NCBI RefSeq assembly: GCF_940670765.1
Contig: NZ_CALNVW010000025.1
Coordinates: 124,001 to 188,000, forward strand
Source of the DNA: Streptomyces sp. A 4/2
GTDB lineage: Bacteria; Actinomycetota; Actinomycetes; Streptomycetales; Streptomycetaceae
Length of the DNA stretch: 64,000 nucleotides
Reading direction: 5' to 3'
Within the stretch, counting starts at the first letter, position 1. Each line of letters opens with the position of its first letter. Shown here piece after piece: positions 7,568 through 16,317 of the stretch. The notes below the pieces were generated by a model that did no database searches, was not told the origin of the DNA, and saw nothing but the letters and a program-made list of their open reading frames with translations. A program made the translations under genes and the position numbers.

Positions 7568-8170
7568 TCAGAAAGGCGGCTCGTCCGAGTAGCCGCCGCC
7601 CGAGCCGGAACCGCCGGAGCTTCCGCCCCAGCTGCCCCCGCCCTGCTGCTGGCCACCGCCGGACGGTGCGCTGGAGGCCCACGGGTCGTCGGCGGGTGCA
7701 CCGCCACCGCCCTGCTGGCCTCCGCTGGGGGCTCCGCCCCAGTTGCCGCCGCCCTGCTGCTGGCCACCGCCGCCGTAACCACCCTGGCCGCCCTGACCGC
7801 CTCGGCCGGTGGTCTTGGTGACCTTGGCCGTGGCCGTCTTGAGGCTGGGGCCGACTTCCTCGACGTCCAGCTCGTAGACCGTGCGCTTGACGCCCTCACG
7901 GTCCTCGTAGGACCGCTGCTTCAGCCGGCCCTGCACGACAACGCGCATGCCTCGCTGAAGCGACTCCGCGACGTTCTCCGCCGCCTGACGCCAGACCGAG
8001 CAGGTGAGGAACAGGCCATCGCCGTCCTTCCACTCATTGGTCTGCTTGTCGAAGATGCGGGGAGTGGACGCGACACGGAACTTCGCGACCGCCGCACCGG
8101 ACGGGGTGAAGCGCAGCTCGGGGTCGTCGACGAGATTGCCGACGACCGTGATGACGGTCTCGCCTGCCAT
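7568..8170 (-). CDS. ssb: Single-stranded DNA-binding protein
   Basis: 200 residues from ATG 8170. Residues 1-110 are the OB-fold (ETVITVVGNLVDDPELRFTPSGAAVAKFRVAST, FLTCSVWRQAAENVAESL, RGMRVVVQGRLKQRSYEDREG). A long glycine/glutamine-rich disordered linker follows, and the acidic tip DEPPF at the very end is the docking site for replication and repair partners. As a tetramer it coats ssDNA at the fork. Its place between rpsF and rpsR is the conserved bacterial operon, tying SSB supply to ribosome synthesis. The linker is coded by repetitive GGC/CAG-rich DNA. Confidence 0.97.
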   Translation of the reverse strand: MAGETVITVVGNLVDDPELRFTPSGAAVAKFRVASTPRIFDKQTNEWKDGDGLFLTCSVWRQAAENVAESLQRGMRVVVQGRLKQRSYEDREGVKRTVYELDVEEVGPSLKTATAKVTKTTGRGGQGGQGGYGGGGQQQGGGNWGGAPSGGQQGGGGAPADDPWASSAPSGGGQQQGGGSWGGSSGGSGSGGGYSDEPPF

Positions 8171-8242
8171 GGGTGAACCTCTCGGCGGGGATTGCTGGGC
8201 TGCTTGTTGCTACTCGAACCCGATGACTACTGAGCTAGTTGC

Positions 8243-8533
8243 TCAGTGGGTCTCGGGGCGGAGGACCTTGGTCCGGAGGACCGACTCGTTCAGGTTCATC
8301 TGGCGGTCGAGCTCCTTGACGACCGCAGGCTCGGCCTGCAGGTCGATGACCGAGTAGATGCCCTCGGGCTTCTTCTTGATCTCGTAAGCGAGACGACGAC
8401 GGCCCCAGGTGTCGACCTTCTCGACCTTTCCGTTGCCCTCGCGGACGACGGAGAGGAAGTTCTCGATCAACGGGGAGACAGCGCGCTCCTCGAGTTCGGG
8501 GTCGAGGATGACCATCACTTCGTAGTGACGCAT
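8243..8533 (-). CDS. rpsF: 30S ribosomal protein S6
   Basis: 96 residues. ATG 8533 is chosen over the longer in-frame extension because AAAGGAGGT lies seven bases upstream and the protein then begins MRHYEVMVILDPELEER, the canonical S6 start. The block KVEKVDTWGRRRLAYEIKKKPEGIYSVID is diagnostic. S6 pairs with S18 on 16S rRNA; both genes are in this operon, of which rpsF is first. The upstream 267 bp to the next gene must hold the operon promoter, which I could not place with confidence. Confidence 0.97.
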   Translation of the reverse strand: MRHYEVMVILDPELEERAVSPLIENFLSVVREGNGKVEKVDTWGRRRLAYEIKKKPEGIYSVIDLQAEPAVVKELDRQMNLNESVLRTKVLRPETH

Positions 8534-8800
8534 GTGGAACCCACCTCCTTTGGACTCAGCGGCCACGGTCGTTCCGTGGCAGGAGGGTCGTGATGCGTAC
8601 GCAACGGTATCGGCAGCCACTGACAATCCACTTTCACCGGGGAGAGGGATTGCGACCTGGCCTGGGCAGACACCGGTGCAGACCGTACAGACTACCCGCA
8701 GACCCGCTTCCGGTTGAAATCCGGCGGTCAGGGGGCAGAATCTCTATGCGTGGGATGTGTGCGGCGCTACTGTGCGCCGCCTTATGCCAGGAGGTGCCTG

Positions 8801-9124
8801 ATGGCTCAGGCAGCGCGACACAGTCACGGATCTTCGGTCTCTCTCTTCGCCACGGACGGCAAACCACACCCGCTGCAGGACACCCTGGTCGCTGTGACCC
8901 TGGTGCTCGGTCTGCTGGCCGTCTTCACGTCGATATTCCACAACCTGCACCTGCTCAGTTCCTGGGCCGGGCTGGTGGGAATCCTCACCGGTGGCTACGG
9001 GATGTTCATCTCGGTCACCACGCGTGAACGGTTCATCGTGATCCTCGGGCTGGGCACCGCGGCGGTGGGCTTCTTCATCGCCATGGCGCACGGTGGTCTC
9101 TTCGGTGGTGTGGTCGGCGGCTAA
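8801..9124 (+). CDS. Small integral membrane protein, three predicted helices
   Basis: 107 residues from ATG 8801, preceded by AGGAGGTGCCTG, a strong ribosome-binding site that decides the start. A hydrophilic N-terminus of ~30 residues is followed by three hydrophobic segments: LVAVTLVLGLLAVFTSIFHNL, WAGLVGILTGGYGMFISV and FIVILGLGTAAVGFFIAMAHGGLF. I do not recognise a named family and give no function. It lies 120 bp ahead of the FemX gene on the same strand, so it may be transcribed with the envelope genes that follow. Confidence 0.8.
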   Translation: MAQAARHSHGSSVSLFATDGKPHPLQDTLVAVTLVLGLLAVFTSIFHNLHLLSSWAGLVGILTGGYGMFISVTTRERFIVILGLGTAAVGFFIAMAHGGLFGGVVGG

Positions 9125-9244
9125 CTGCGTCCGTACCACTTGTCCCATACGGCCAGTCGGGGCGATTCTCGGTCGCAGTAGGCTTCGGCGGGAGAGCCGA
9201 CGCCCCTGTACCCATGGGGACACGCCTGCCGAGGAGCGCCCCGA

Positions 9245-10363
9245 ATGAGCCTGACCCTGAGGACCATCAGCCGCGAGCAGCATCTGGCGTACATCCAGAG
9301 TCTGCCCGCGGCGAGCCACTGCCAGGTCCCGGCGTGGGCGGATGTGAAGACGGAGTGGCGCTCGGAGAGCCTCGGCTGGTTCGACAAGGACGGCCAGATC
9401 GTCGGAGCCGGCCTCGTGCTCTACCGGCAGCTCCCCAAGATCAAGCGCTATCTGGCGTACCTCCCCGAGGGCCCGATCCTCAATTGGTACGCACCCAATC
9501 TCAATGAGTGGCTTCAGCCGATGCTGGCCCATCTCAAGGAGCAGGGCGCGTTCTCGGTGAAGATGGGCCCGCCGGTCGTCATCCGCCGGTGGAATGCGGC
9601 TGCGATCAAGTCGGGTATCCAGAACCCGGATGTGAAGCGTCTGCGCGATGTCGAGGCGACGCACATCGAGCCGCGTGCCTTCGAAGTGGCCGACCGGCTG
9701 CGCAAGATGGGCTGGCAGCAGGGCGAGGACGGCGGCGCCGGTTTCGGCGATGTGCAACCGCGCTACGTCTATCAGGTGCCGCTGGCGAATCGCTCGCTCG
9801 ATGATGTCCTCAAGGGCTTCAACCAGTTGTGGCGGCGCAACATCAAGAAGGCCGAGAAGGCCGGTGTCGAGGTCGTCCAGGGCAGTTACGAGGACCTGGC
9901 CGAGTGGCAGCGCCTGTACGAGGTCACGGCGGAGCGCGACCACTTCCGGCCCCGCCCGCTCTCGTACTTCCAGCGCATGTGGTCGGTCCTCAACACCGAG
10001 GACCCCAACCGGATGCGGCTGTACTTCGCCCGTCACGAGGGGGAGAACGTCGCTGCCGCGACGATGCTGATCGTCGGCGGCCACGTCTGGTACTCCTACG
10101 GCGCTTCCGCCAACCACAAGCGGGAGGTCCGCCCGTCGAACGCCATGCAGTGGCGCATGCTCCGCGATGCGTACGCGATGGGCGCCACTGTCTACGACCT
10201 GCGTGGCATCTCCGACACACTGGACGAGACCGACCATCTCTTCGGTCTGATCCAGTTCAAGGTGGGCACCGGCGGCGAGGCCGTCGAGTACATCGGTGAG
10301 TGGGACTTCCCGCTCAACAAGCTGCTGCACAAGGCGCTCGACATCTACATGTCGCGTCGTTAA
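9245..10363 (+). CDS. femX: FemX-type peptidoglycan bridge aminoacyltransferase (FemAB family)
   Basis: 372 residues from ATG 9245. The protein has the paired acetyltransferase-like FemAB architecture: a first half with SHCQVPAWADVKTEWRSESLGWF and LAYLPEGPILNW, and a second half with RNIKKAEKAGVEVVQGSYEDLAEWQRLYEVTAERDHF and MLRDAYAMGATVYDLRGISDTLDETDHLFGLIQFK. Family members transfer an amino acid from aminoacyl-tRNA to the stem peptide of lipid II; in Streptomyces coelicolor FemX adds the single glycine of the interpeptide bridge. This gene occupies the same neighbourhood (upstream of an alanine-racemase-like gene, near dnaB/ssb), so the orthology is likely. It acts at the inner face of the membrane. 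Confidence 0.9.
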   Translation: MSLTLRTISREQHLAYIQSLPAASHCQVPAWADVKTEWRSESLGWFDKDGQIVGAGLVLYRQLPKIKRYLAYLPEGPILNWYAPNLNEWLQPMLAHLKEQGAFSVKMGPPVVIRRWNAAAIKSGIQNPDVKRLRDVEATHIEPRAFEVADRLRKMGWQQGEDGGAGFGDVQPRYVYQVPLANRSLDDVLKGFNQLWRRNIKKAEKAGVEVVQGSYEDLAEWQRLYEVTAERDHFRPRPLSYFQRMWSVLNTEDPNRMRLYFARHEGENVAAATMLIVGGHVWYSYGASANHKREVRPSNAMQWRMLRDAYAMGATVYDLRGISDTLDETDHLFGLIQFKVGTGGEAVEYIGEWDFPLNKLLHKALDIYMSRR

Positions 10364-10466
10364 GAGGGATGATGATGCCGTCGTCCCGTTCGGCCAGTTC
10401 ACAATCACGTTCGTCCCGTTCATACCTCAGATACACCGCAGCTCCGAGAAAGGTTCCGGTCCGGCC

Positions 10467-11498
10467 ATGGCGCTGACCCTCTACGTCGACACCGCGCGCT
10501 GGCGGGCGCACCAGAAGTCCGTGCTCGATCAGTTCCCGGGAATCGTTCCGGTCTGCAAGGGCAACGGGTACGGCTTCGGTCATTCCCGGCTCGCGGACGA
10601 GGTGACGCGCTTCGGTTCCGAGATCATCGCCGTCGGCACCACGTACGAGGCCGCTCGGATGAAGGACTCGTTCGGCGGTGACCTACTGGTCCTCACACCC
10701 TTCAGGCGCGGTGAGGAACCGGTGCCGCTGCCGGACCGGGTGATCCGTTCCGTTTCCTCGGTCGACGGTGTGCACGCGCTGGTGGGCGCCCGTGTGGTCA
10801 TCGAGTGCATGAGCTCCATGAAGCGCCACGGTGTCGCCGAGGCGGATCTGGGCCGGCTGCACGCGGCGATCGACGACGTACGTCTCGAAGGTTTCGCGCT
10901 GCACCTTCCGCTGGACCGTACGGACGGTTCCGACGGGGTCGAGGAAGTCATCGCCTGGATGGACCGGTTGCGTAGCGCCCGGCTGCCGCTGCACACCATG
11001 TTCGTCAGTCATCTGAGGGCCGAGGAACTGGCGCGGTTGCAGCAGCAGTTCCCGCAGACCCGGTTCCGTGCGCGGATCGGCACCCGGCTGTGGCTGGGCG
11101 ATCACGAGGCGACGCAGTACCGGGGTTCCGTCCTGGACGTCACGCAGGTCGTGAAGGGGGACCGGTTCGGCTACCGGCAGCAGAAGACCGCCTCGGACGG
11201 CTGGCTCGTGGTGGTCGCGGGCGGTACGTCGCACGGGGTGGGCCTGGAGGCGCCGAAGGCCCTGCACGGGATGATGCCGCGTGCGAAGGGCGTCGCGCGG
11301 GCGGGCCTGGCCACGGTGAACCGCAACCTGTCGCCGTTCGTGTGGGCGGGCAAGCAGCGCTGGTTCGCCGAGCCCCCGCACATGCAGGTGTCGATCCTCT
11401 TCGTGCCTTCGGACGCGCAGGAGCCGAGGGTGGGCGATGAGCTGGTGGCCCATCTGCGCCATACGACAACGCAGTTCGACCGCCTCGTGGATCACTGA
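10467..11498 (+). CDS. Alanine-racemase-like PLP (fold type III) protein
   Basis: 343 residues from ATG 10467. The region VPVCKGNGYGFGHSRLADEV matches the pyridoxal-phosphate lysine loop of alanine racemase (VKANAYGHG type), and a TIM-barrel N-terminal domain pattern follows (VIECMSSMKRHGVAEADL, RFRARIGTRLWLGD). The C-terminal beta domain is present (VVAGGTSHGVGLEAPK). It is divergent from true Alr, which sits elsewhere in streptomycetes as far as is known, so racemase activity should not be assumed. It follows femX by 103 bp on the same strand, which suggests a role in wall precursor or bridge metabolism; that is inference. A strong terminator follows. Confidence 0.8.
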   Translation: MALTLYVDTARWRAHQKSVLDQFPGIVPVCKGNGYGFGHSRLADEVTRFGSEIIAVGTTYEAARMKDSFGGDLLVLTPFRRGEEPVPLPDRVIRSVSSVDGVHALVGARVVIECMSSMKRHGVAEADLGRLHAAIDDVRLEGFALHLPLDRTDGSDGVEEVIAWMDRLRSARLPLHTMFVSHLRAEELARLQQQFPQTRFRARIGTRLWLGDHEATQYRGSVLDVTQVVKGDRFGYRQQKTASDGWLVVVAGGTSHGVGLEAPKALHGMMPRAKGVARAGLATVNRNLSPFVWAGKQRWFAEPPHMQVSILFVPSDAQEPRVGDELVAHLRHTTTQFDRLVDH

Positions 11499-11554
11499 AC
11501 CGATCACCGAGCGGGCCGCCGGACCGGGAACGGGCCGGGCGGCAGAGCATCACG

Positions 11555-11591
11555 GCGGAGGCGGGTTCCGGTTGCCGGAACCCGCCTCCGC
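11555..11591. terminator. Bidirectional hairpin terminator
   Basis: A perfect 17 bp stem with a TTG loop: left arm 11555-11571 (GCGGAGGCGGGTTCCGG), right arm 11575-11591. It separates the convergent alanine-racemase-like and GT87-like genes. Confidence 0.88.
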
Positions 11592-11596
11592 TGTGT

Positions 11597-13093
11597 CTAT
11601 TCGTCTGCCGCGCTGCTGCCCCACTCGACATGCGCACCTTCGTGGTCGCGTGCGGCGTACCGCGCCGACCGGGCGGCGGGGCCGAGTACGAACACGTCCC
11701 GGGCACCGTCCAGCACACCCCCCGACGGATCGTCGGAGCCGTCCTTGCGCACGACGTCCCGTTCCGGCATGAGGATGTCCCGCACGATCACCGCGCAGAT
11801 GTAGAGCGTTCCGAGCAGATGCAGTGCGATGGCGAACTGGTAGCCCTCGGGCGGCAGTCCCTTGGGTTTGTCGCCGCTCATCGTGTACGCGAGGTACATC
11901 CAGATGCCCAGGAAGTACATGACCTCGCAGGCCTGCCAGATGAGGAAGTCACGCCAGCGCGGCCGGGCGAGGGCGGCGAGGGGGATGAGCCACAGGACGT
12001 ACTGCGGTGAGTAGACCTTGTTGGTCAGGATGAACGCGGCGACCACGAGGAAGGCGAGCTGCGCGAAACGCGGGCGGCGCGGGGCGGTGAGCGTGAGAAC
12101 CGCGACGCCGCCGCACAGCAGGACGACCAGCAGCATCGCCCAGGTGTTCACGTGGCCGATGTCGAGCGGCTTGCCGGTGCGCTGGGTGATGATGAGCCAG
12201 AAGGAGCCGAAGTCGACATTCCTTTCCTGACTGAAGGTGTAGAACTTCTTCCATCCCTCGGGGGCGAGCAGCATGACGGGCAGGTTCACGACGAGCCAGG
12301 ACGCTGCGGCGCCGAACACGGCCACCCGGCACTCCCGCAGCTTCCCGGCGCGCCAGCACAGCACGATGAGCGGGCCGAGGATCAGTACGGGATAGAGCTT
12401 CGCGGCGGTGGCGAGGCCGATGAGGATACCGAAGGCCAGGGCCCTTCCCCTCGACCACATGAGCAGGGCGGCTGCGGTCAGGGCGACGGCGAAGAGGTCC
12501 CAGTTGATGGTGGCGGTGAGCGCGAAGGCCGGCGCGAGGGCGACCAGCAGGGCGTCCCAGGGGCGACGCCGGTGGGTCCGTGCGACACAGACAGCCATGA
12601 CTGCTGTGCAGATCATCAGCATGCCCGCGTTGACCATCCAGTACACCTGTTCGCGGTGCTGCATGGCGCCGCCGTGCGGCGTCAGCCAGGAGGCGACCTC
12701 CATGAACAGCCCGGTGAGTACCGGGTATTCGAGGTACGGCATGTCGCCGTTGATCCGGTCGAAGTACGGCACGAGGTCGTCGGCGAAGCCACGGCCGACG
12801 TAGAGGTGCGGGATGTCGGAGTAGCAGGCGTGGTTGTACTGGGAGGTGGCTCCCTGGAACCAGGCCCAGTCGTAGCAGGGCATTTTCTGCACCATGCCGA
12901 GTGCGAACATTCCGATCGCGACCAGGGCGATGACGCGTACCGGCGTGAGCCGGCTCGCGCCGGTGCGCGCCCAGCGCCCGATGGGTCCACCGATCAGCTC
13001 GCTGCCCGTCGCGGCGATCTCGTCCTGCTGCGTGGGCCGCACCACTGACTCTGCGGTCTTCTGTGCGGGCCGGTCCTCGTGCACGCTCGTCAT
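11597..13093 (-). CDS. GT87-like polytopic membrane glycosyltransferase
   Basis: 498 residues if started at ATG 13093 (MTSVHEDRPAQKTAES); an in-frame start 48 bp upstream is possible. A hydrophilic N-terminus is followed by about ten membrane helices. Between them are an acidic loop after the first helix (CYSDIPHLYVGRGFADDLVPYFD) and the block DMPYLEYPVLTGLFMEVAS, the pattern of the DUF2029/GT87 family. Actinobacterial relatives are polyprenyl-phosphate-mannose-dependent alpha-mannosyltransferases working outside the membrane on lipoglycans; the substrate here is unproven. LATAAKLYPVLILGPLIVLCWR is typical of the family. The gene is downstream of the class A PBP on the same strand, separated by a hairpin. 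Confidence 0.8.
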   Translation of the reverse strand: MTSVHEDRPAQKTAESVVRPTQQDEIAATGSELIGGPIGRWARTGASRLTPVRVIALVAIGMFALGMVQKMPCYDWAWFQGATSQYNHACYSDIPHLYVGRGFADDLVPYFDRINGDMPYLEYPVLTGLFMEVASWLTPHGGAMQHREQVYWMVNAGMLMICTAVMAVCVARTHRRRPWDALLVALAPAFALTATINWDLFAVALTAAALLMWSRGRALAFGILIGLATAAKLYPVLILGPLIVLCWRAGKLRECRVAVFGAAASWLVVNLPVMLLAPEGWKKFYTFSQERNVDFGSFWLIITQRTGKPLDIGHVNTWAMLLVVLLCGGVAVLTLTAPRRPRFAQLAFLVVAAFILTNKVYSPQYVLWLIPLAALARPRWRDFLIWQACEVMYFLGIWMYLAYTMSGDKPKGLPPEGYQFAIALHLLGTLYICAVIVRDILMPERDVVRKDGSDDPSGGVLDGARDVFVLGPAARSARYAARDHEGAHVEWGSSAADE

Positions 13094-13129
13094 GGCGGCC
13101 ATCCTGCCGTACGCGGCTGTGCACGCGAG

Positions 13130-13165
13130 GAGGGCCGCCACAGCCGGGAGACTGTGGCGGCCCTC
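13130..13165 (-). terminator. Hairpin terminator downstream of the PBP gene
   Basis: GAGGGCCGCCACAG (13130-13143) pairs perfectly with 13152-13165 across an 8-base loop. It lies 45-80 bp after the PBP stop and before the next leftward gene. Confidence 0.75.
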
Positions 13166-13209
13166 GTCGTACGGATCGACCCGGTCAGCCGACGGGGTTC
13201 ACGCGGCGG

Positions 13210-15918
13210 TCACCCGCCCATCCCGCCGAAGAAGCCGCCGCCACCACCGTTGGCTCCGTGGCCGCCGCCGTTCTGGCCACCCGGAGGCGTCTCGCTGGGC
13301 CCCGGACTGGCTCCGCCGCCGGTTCCACCGTCGGCCGTACCCCCGTCGGTCCCTCCGGGGTCTCCGCAGGTCCAGTCCTGCCACTTGTTGCAGGACTCAC
13401 TCGGGGACGGAGTCGTGGAGGGCGTGTCGGACGGGGACGGCGACGGAGCGGACGGCGTCGGGCTCGGCGACGAGGGCAGGACCGGGGTCGGCTTCGGGGA
13501 GGACACACCGCCGCCGTAGACGACCTTCCCGATCGGCTCGGGTGCCGGGAAGTCCACGGCCTTCGTGCCGCTGAGCGCCTGCGACATGTAGTCGTGCCAG
13601 ATCTGCGCCGGGAACGAGGCACCGTGGATCTTGTCCTCGCCACCGGTGCCGTACATCTTCTCGAACGTGCGGTTCTTGCCCTTGGCGTCGTCGTCGAAGC
13701 GGTACATGTCGATGGCGGTGGAGAGCTGCGGGGTGTACCCGATGAACCAGGCGGACTTGTTGCCGTCGGTGGTACCGGTCTTGCCGGCGACTTCCCGGTC
13801 CGGAAGCCGTGCGGCGGTTCCGGTGCCCTTGTCGACCACGGTCTTCAGCACATCGGTGACGTTGCTGGCGATGGCCGTCGAGAACGCCATCTTCTCCACC
13901 TGCTTGTGCTGGTAGACCGTCCTCCCTTCATTCGTCACCTCGGTGACGGAGAACGGTTCGTTCTGACGGCCGTTGTTGGCGAAGGTGGCGTAGGCGCCGG
14001 CCATCCGGATCGCGCTCGGGCTGGAGGTACCGATGGAGAACGAGGGAAAGTTGGAGCTGGCCATGCTCTGCTTGTCGTCGCGCAGCCCCGCGGCGATGGC
14101 CGCCTCACGCACCTTGTCGGTGCCGACGTCCATGCCGAGCTGGACATACGCGGAGTTCACCGACTCCCTCATGGCCTCGCGCAGGTCGATCGCGTAGCTC
14201 GGAGGGGCACCGACAGAGTCCTTGCCGTCGTTCTCCTGCAGCCACTGCTCTCCCTTCTCGTTCTGCCAGACGGTGCCGTCGTAATTCTTGATCTTCAGGT
14301 CGTTCTGCCCGCTGTAGAGGCTCTTCGGCGAGACGATCGTGCGGTCCGAATCGGGTTGGTCGGATCCGAGGGAGGGGTCGCGCTTTCCGTACTCGAGCGC
14401 GGCGGCCAGGACGAAGGCCTTGAACGTCGATCCGACCTGGGCTCCGGTGTAGTCGGCGTTGTTCATGTAGTGCTTGGTGGCGTCCTCACCGCCGTAGATG
14501 GCGGCGATGGCGCCGGTCTGCGCGTCCACCGACGCTCCGCCGAACTGGACGTGGGTGTCCGTCTTCGGCCGCAGACCGGGCTTGATCTTGGCCTTGCGGA
14601 CCTTCTCCACCGCCGCTTCCAGCTCCTTGACCTTCTTCTTGTCGAAGGTCGTATGGATCTGGTATCCACCCTTGGCCAGCCCCTCGGCCGTGACGCCCTG
14701 CTTGTTGTTGTTGATGAAGTACGAATTCGCGAGGTCGACGAGGTAGCCGGTCTGCCCGCCCAGCTGGGCGGTCTTCTTCCGCGGGTCCACCTTCGGGAAC
14801 GTCGTGTACTTGTCACGCTCGGCCTTCGGGAGACGACCGTCCTTGACCATCTCGTCGAGGATCCATTTCCAGCGCTTGGTGGCCCGCTCCGTATTGTCCG
14901 CCGGAGTGGCTGCCGGATCGATCTCGACGGCACCCGCGGGGTCGTAGTAGCTGGCGCCCTTGAGGAGCGTGGCGAGGAACGCGCACTGGCTCGGGTTGAG
15001 CTTGTCGGAGTCCACTCCGAAGTACGTGCGTGCCGCGGCCTGGATGCCGTAGGCGCCGCGCCCGTAGTACGAGGTGTTGAGGTAGCCGCTCATGATGTCG
15101 TTCTTGTCTATCTTGGCGCCGACCTTGATGGAGATGAACAGCTCTTTGAACTTACGGCTGAACGTCTGCTCCTGATCGAGCCGGGAGTTCTTCACATACT
15201 GCTGGGTGATCGTCGAACCGCCCTGGGTCTGACCGCCCTTGGCCATGTTGAGCACGGCACGGGCGATACCCATGGGGTCGATGCCCTTGTCCTTGTAGAA
15301 CGTCTTGTTCTCGGCGGAGACCACGGCGTTCTGCATCGCGACGGGGATCTTGCTGAGCGGCACGATCTGCCGGTTGATCTCATTGCCGGCGGCAACCATC
15401 TGACTGCCGTCGGACCAGTAGTAGACGTTGTTCTGCGCCTGCGACGTCTTGCTGGCGTCCGGGATGCCCACCATGGCGTACGCGATGGTGGCGGCCGCCA
15501 GGATGCTGCCGGCGAAACCGATGAAGAGACCGGTCACCAGCCGCCAGGACGGCGCCCAGTGGCGCCAGCCGGTCAGATTCGCGCGCGGGTAGTCGATGAA
15601 CCGCTTCTTCCCGGGGCCACGGCCTCCACCGGAACCGCTGTCCCCATGGCCACCGCGACCGCCCGCACCGCGTCGGCCACCGCGGCCACCGCCCGCTTCG
15701 GCGGCTCGGCGGCGCCCGCCTCCGCTGCGCTGGGCAGCACGTCTGGCCTCGGCACGTCCGCCGTACGGGCGCTCCTCCTCGTCGTAGGAACCGGAAGGTG
15801 ACTCAGTGGTGGTTCGCGGGGGAGCTGCGCGGCGGCCGGGAGGCTGCTGGGCGACTCGCCTGGCCGCGGCACGTCCACCACTCTGTGGCTGTGGCGGTTT
15901 GCGACGGTGCTCGCTCAT
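13210..15918 (-). CDS. Class A penicillin-binding protein (GT51 transglycosylase plus transpeptidase)
   Basis: 902 residues from ATG 15918 (MSEHRRKPPQPQSGG), preceded by GAGGAG. About 170 residues of basic, glycine/arginine-rich cytoplasmic tail lead to one membrane helix (WRLVTGLFIGFAGSILAAATIAYAM in part). The GT51 domain has VVSAENKTFYKDKGIDPMGI with the catalytic glutamate and GGSTITQQYVKN. The transpeptidase domain has the SxxK motif in GSTFKAF, SxN in SVNSAYVQ and KTGT in VAGKTGTTDGN. The last ~120 residues are proline/serine/glycine-rich without a PASTA domain. It polymerises and cross-links peptidoglycan outside the membrane. It is divergent from padR across a 399 bp region. Confidence 0.95.
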   Translation of the reverse strand: MSEHRRKPPQPQSGGRAAARRVAQQPPGRRAAPPRTTTESPSGSYDEEERPYGGRAEARRAAQRSGGGRRRAAEAGGGRGGRRGAGGRGGHGDSGSGGGRGPGKKRFIDYPRANLTGWRHWAPSWRLVTGLFIGFAGSILAAATIAYAMVGIPDASKTSQAQNNVYYWSDGSQMVAAGNEINRQIVPLSKIPVAMQNAVVSAENKTFYKDKGIDPMGIARAVLNMAKGGQTQGGSTITQQYVKNSRLDQEQTFSRKFKELFISIKVGAKIDKNDIMSGYLNTSYYGRGAYGIQAAARTYFGVDSDKLNPSQCAFLATLLKGASYYDPAGAVEIDPAATPADNTERATKRWKWILDEMVKDGRLPKAERDKYTTFPKVDPRKKTAQLGGQTGYLVDLANSYFINNNKQGVTAEGLAKGGYQIHTTFDKKKVKELEAAVEKVRKAKIKPGLRPKTDTHVQFGGASVDAQTGAIAAIYGGEDATKHYMNNADYTGAQVGSTFKAFVLAAALEYGKRDPSLGSDQPDSDRTIVSPKSLYSGQNDLKIKNYDGTVWQNEKGEQWLQENDGKDSVGAPPSYAIDLREAMRESVNSAYVQLGMDVGTDKVREAAIAAGLRDDKQSMASSNFPSFSIGTSSPSAIRMAGAYATFANNGRQNEPFSVTEVTNEGRTVYQHKQVEKMAFSTAIASNVTDVLKTVVDKGTGTAARLPDREVAGKTGTTDGNKSAWFIGYTPQLSTAIDMYRFDDDAKGKNRTFEKMYGTGGEDKIHGASFPAQIWHDYMSQALSGTKAVDFPAPEPIGKVVYGGGVSSPKPTPVLPSSPSPTPSAPSPSPSDTPSTTPSPSESCNKWQDWTCGDPGGTDGGTADGGTGGGASPGPSETPPGGQNGGGHGANGGGGGFFGGMGG

Positions 15919-15985
15919 CGAACGACTACTCCTCGGGCAGGCGCTAACGCCTGGAAACGGCAGTTGAGTTCCGGTCCCCCCGACA

Positions 15986-16031
15986 CACGGACAGCCCCTC
16001 GGACGGGCACATCCGCGGCACGGACAGCCCC
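15986..16031. repeat. Direct repeat in the PBP/padR divergent region
   Basis: CACGGACAGCCCC occurs at 15986-15998 and again at 16019-16031, about three helical turns apart, 70-110 bp upstream of the PBP start. This could be a regulator-binding pair, but no known consensus is recognised. Apart from the padR palindrome, nothing else stands out in 15919-16317. Confidence 0.4.
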
Positions 16032-16250
16032 CTGGCCGGGCCCGTCCGCAGCGCATTCCGTGGGCCGAGACAACTGACGTCCCCTGGTGTCACTCGGCCC
16101 CCGGCGGTCTGCATGCCGCACAGACTACGCACGCTCAAAACCCTCTCAGTGCCGAGGTTCGCCTCAAATCAGGCAAGTTGCCGCCTATGAATCCGCGATG
16201 TGACGCCGCTCACGATGGCTCCCCTTGTCGCGGGCGCAAGGTCGTTCTAT

Positions 16251-16283
16251 CGTGCTGATGTATCGACTCGATACATCAGCACG
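16251..16283. promoter_or_regulatory. Perfect 33-bp palindrome, candidate PadR operator
   Basis: CGTGCTGATGTATCGA (16251-16266), one central C, then the exact reverse complement at 16268-16283. The core contains ATGT and ACAT half-sites (16258-16261 and 16273-16276), the half-sites recognised by PadR-family repressors. It ends 34 bp before the padR start codon, consistent with autoregulation, and could also influence the divergent PBP gene. Confidence 0.75.
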
Positions 16284-16317
16284 GCATAAGTGACCGGACC
16301 AGCAGAGGAGGCGAAGG

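Noticed and set aside
13063..15801. A 912-residue plus-strand frame opposite the PBP gene
   Set aside because: It is a shadow of the class A PBP, whose catalytic motifs fix the minus strand as coding.
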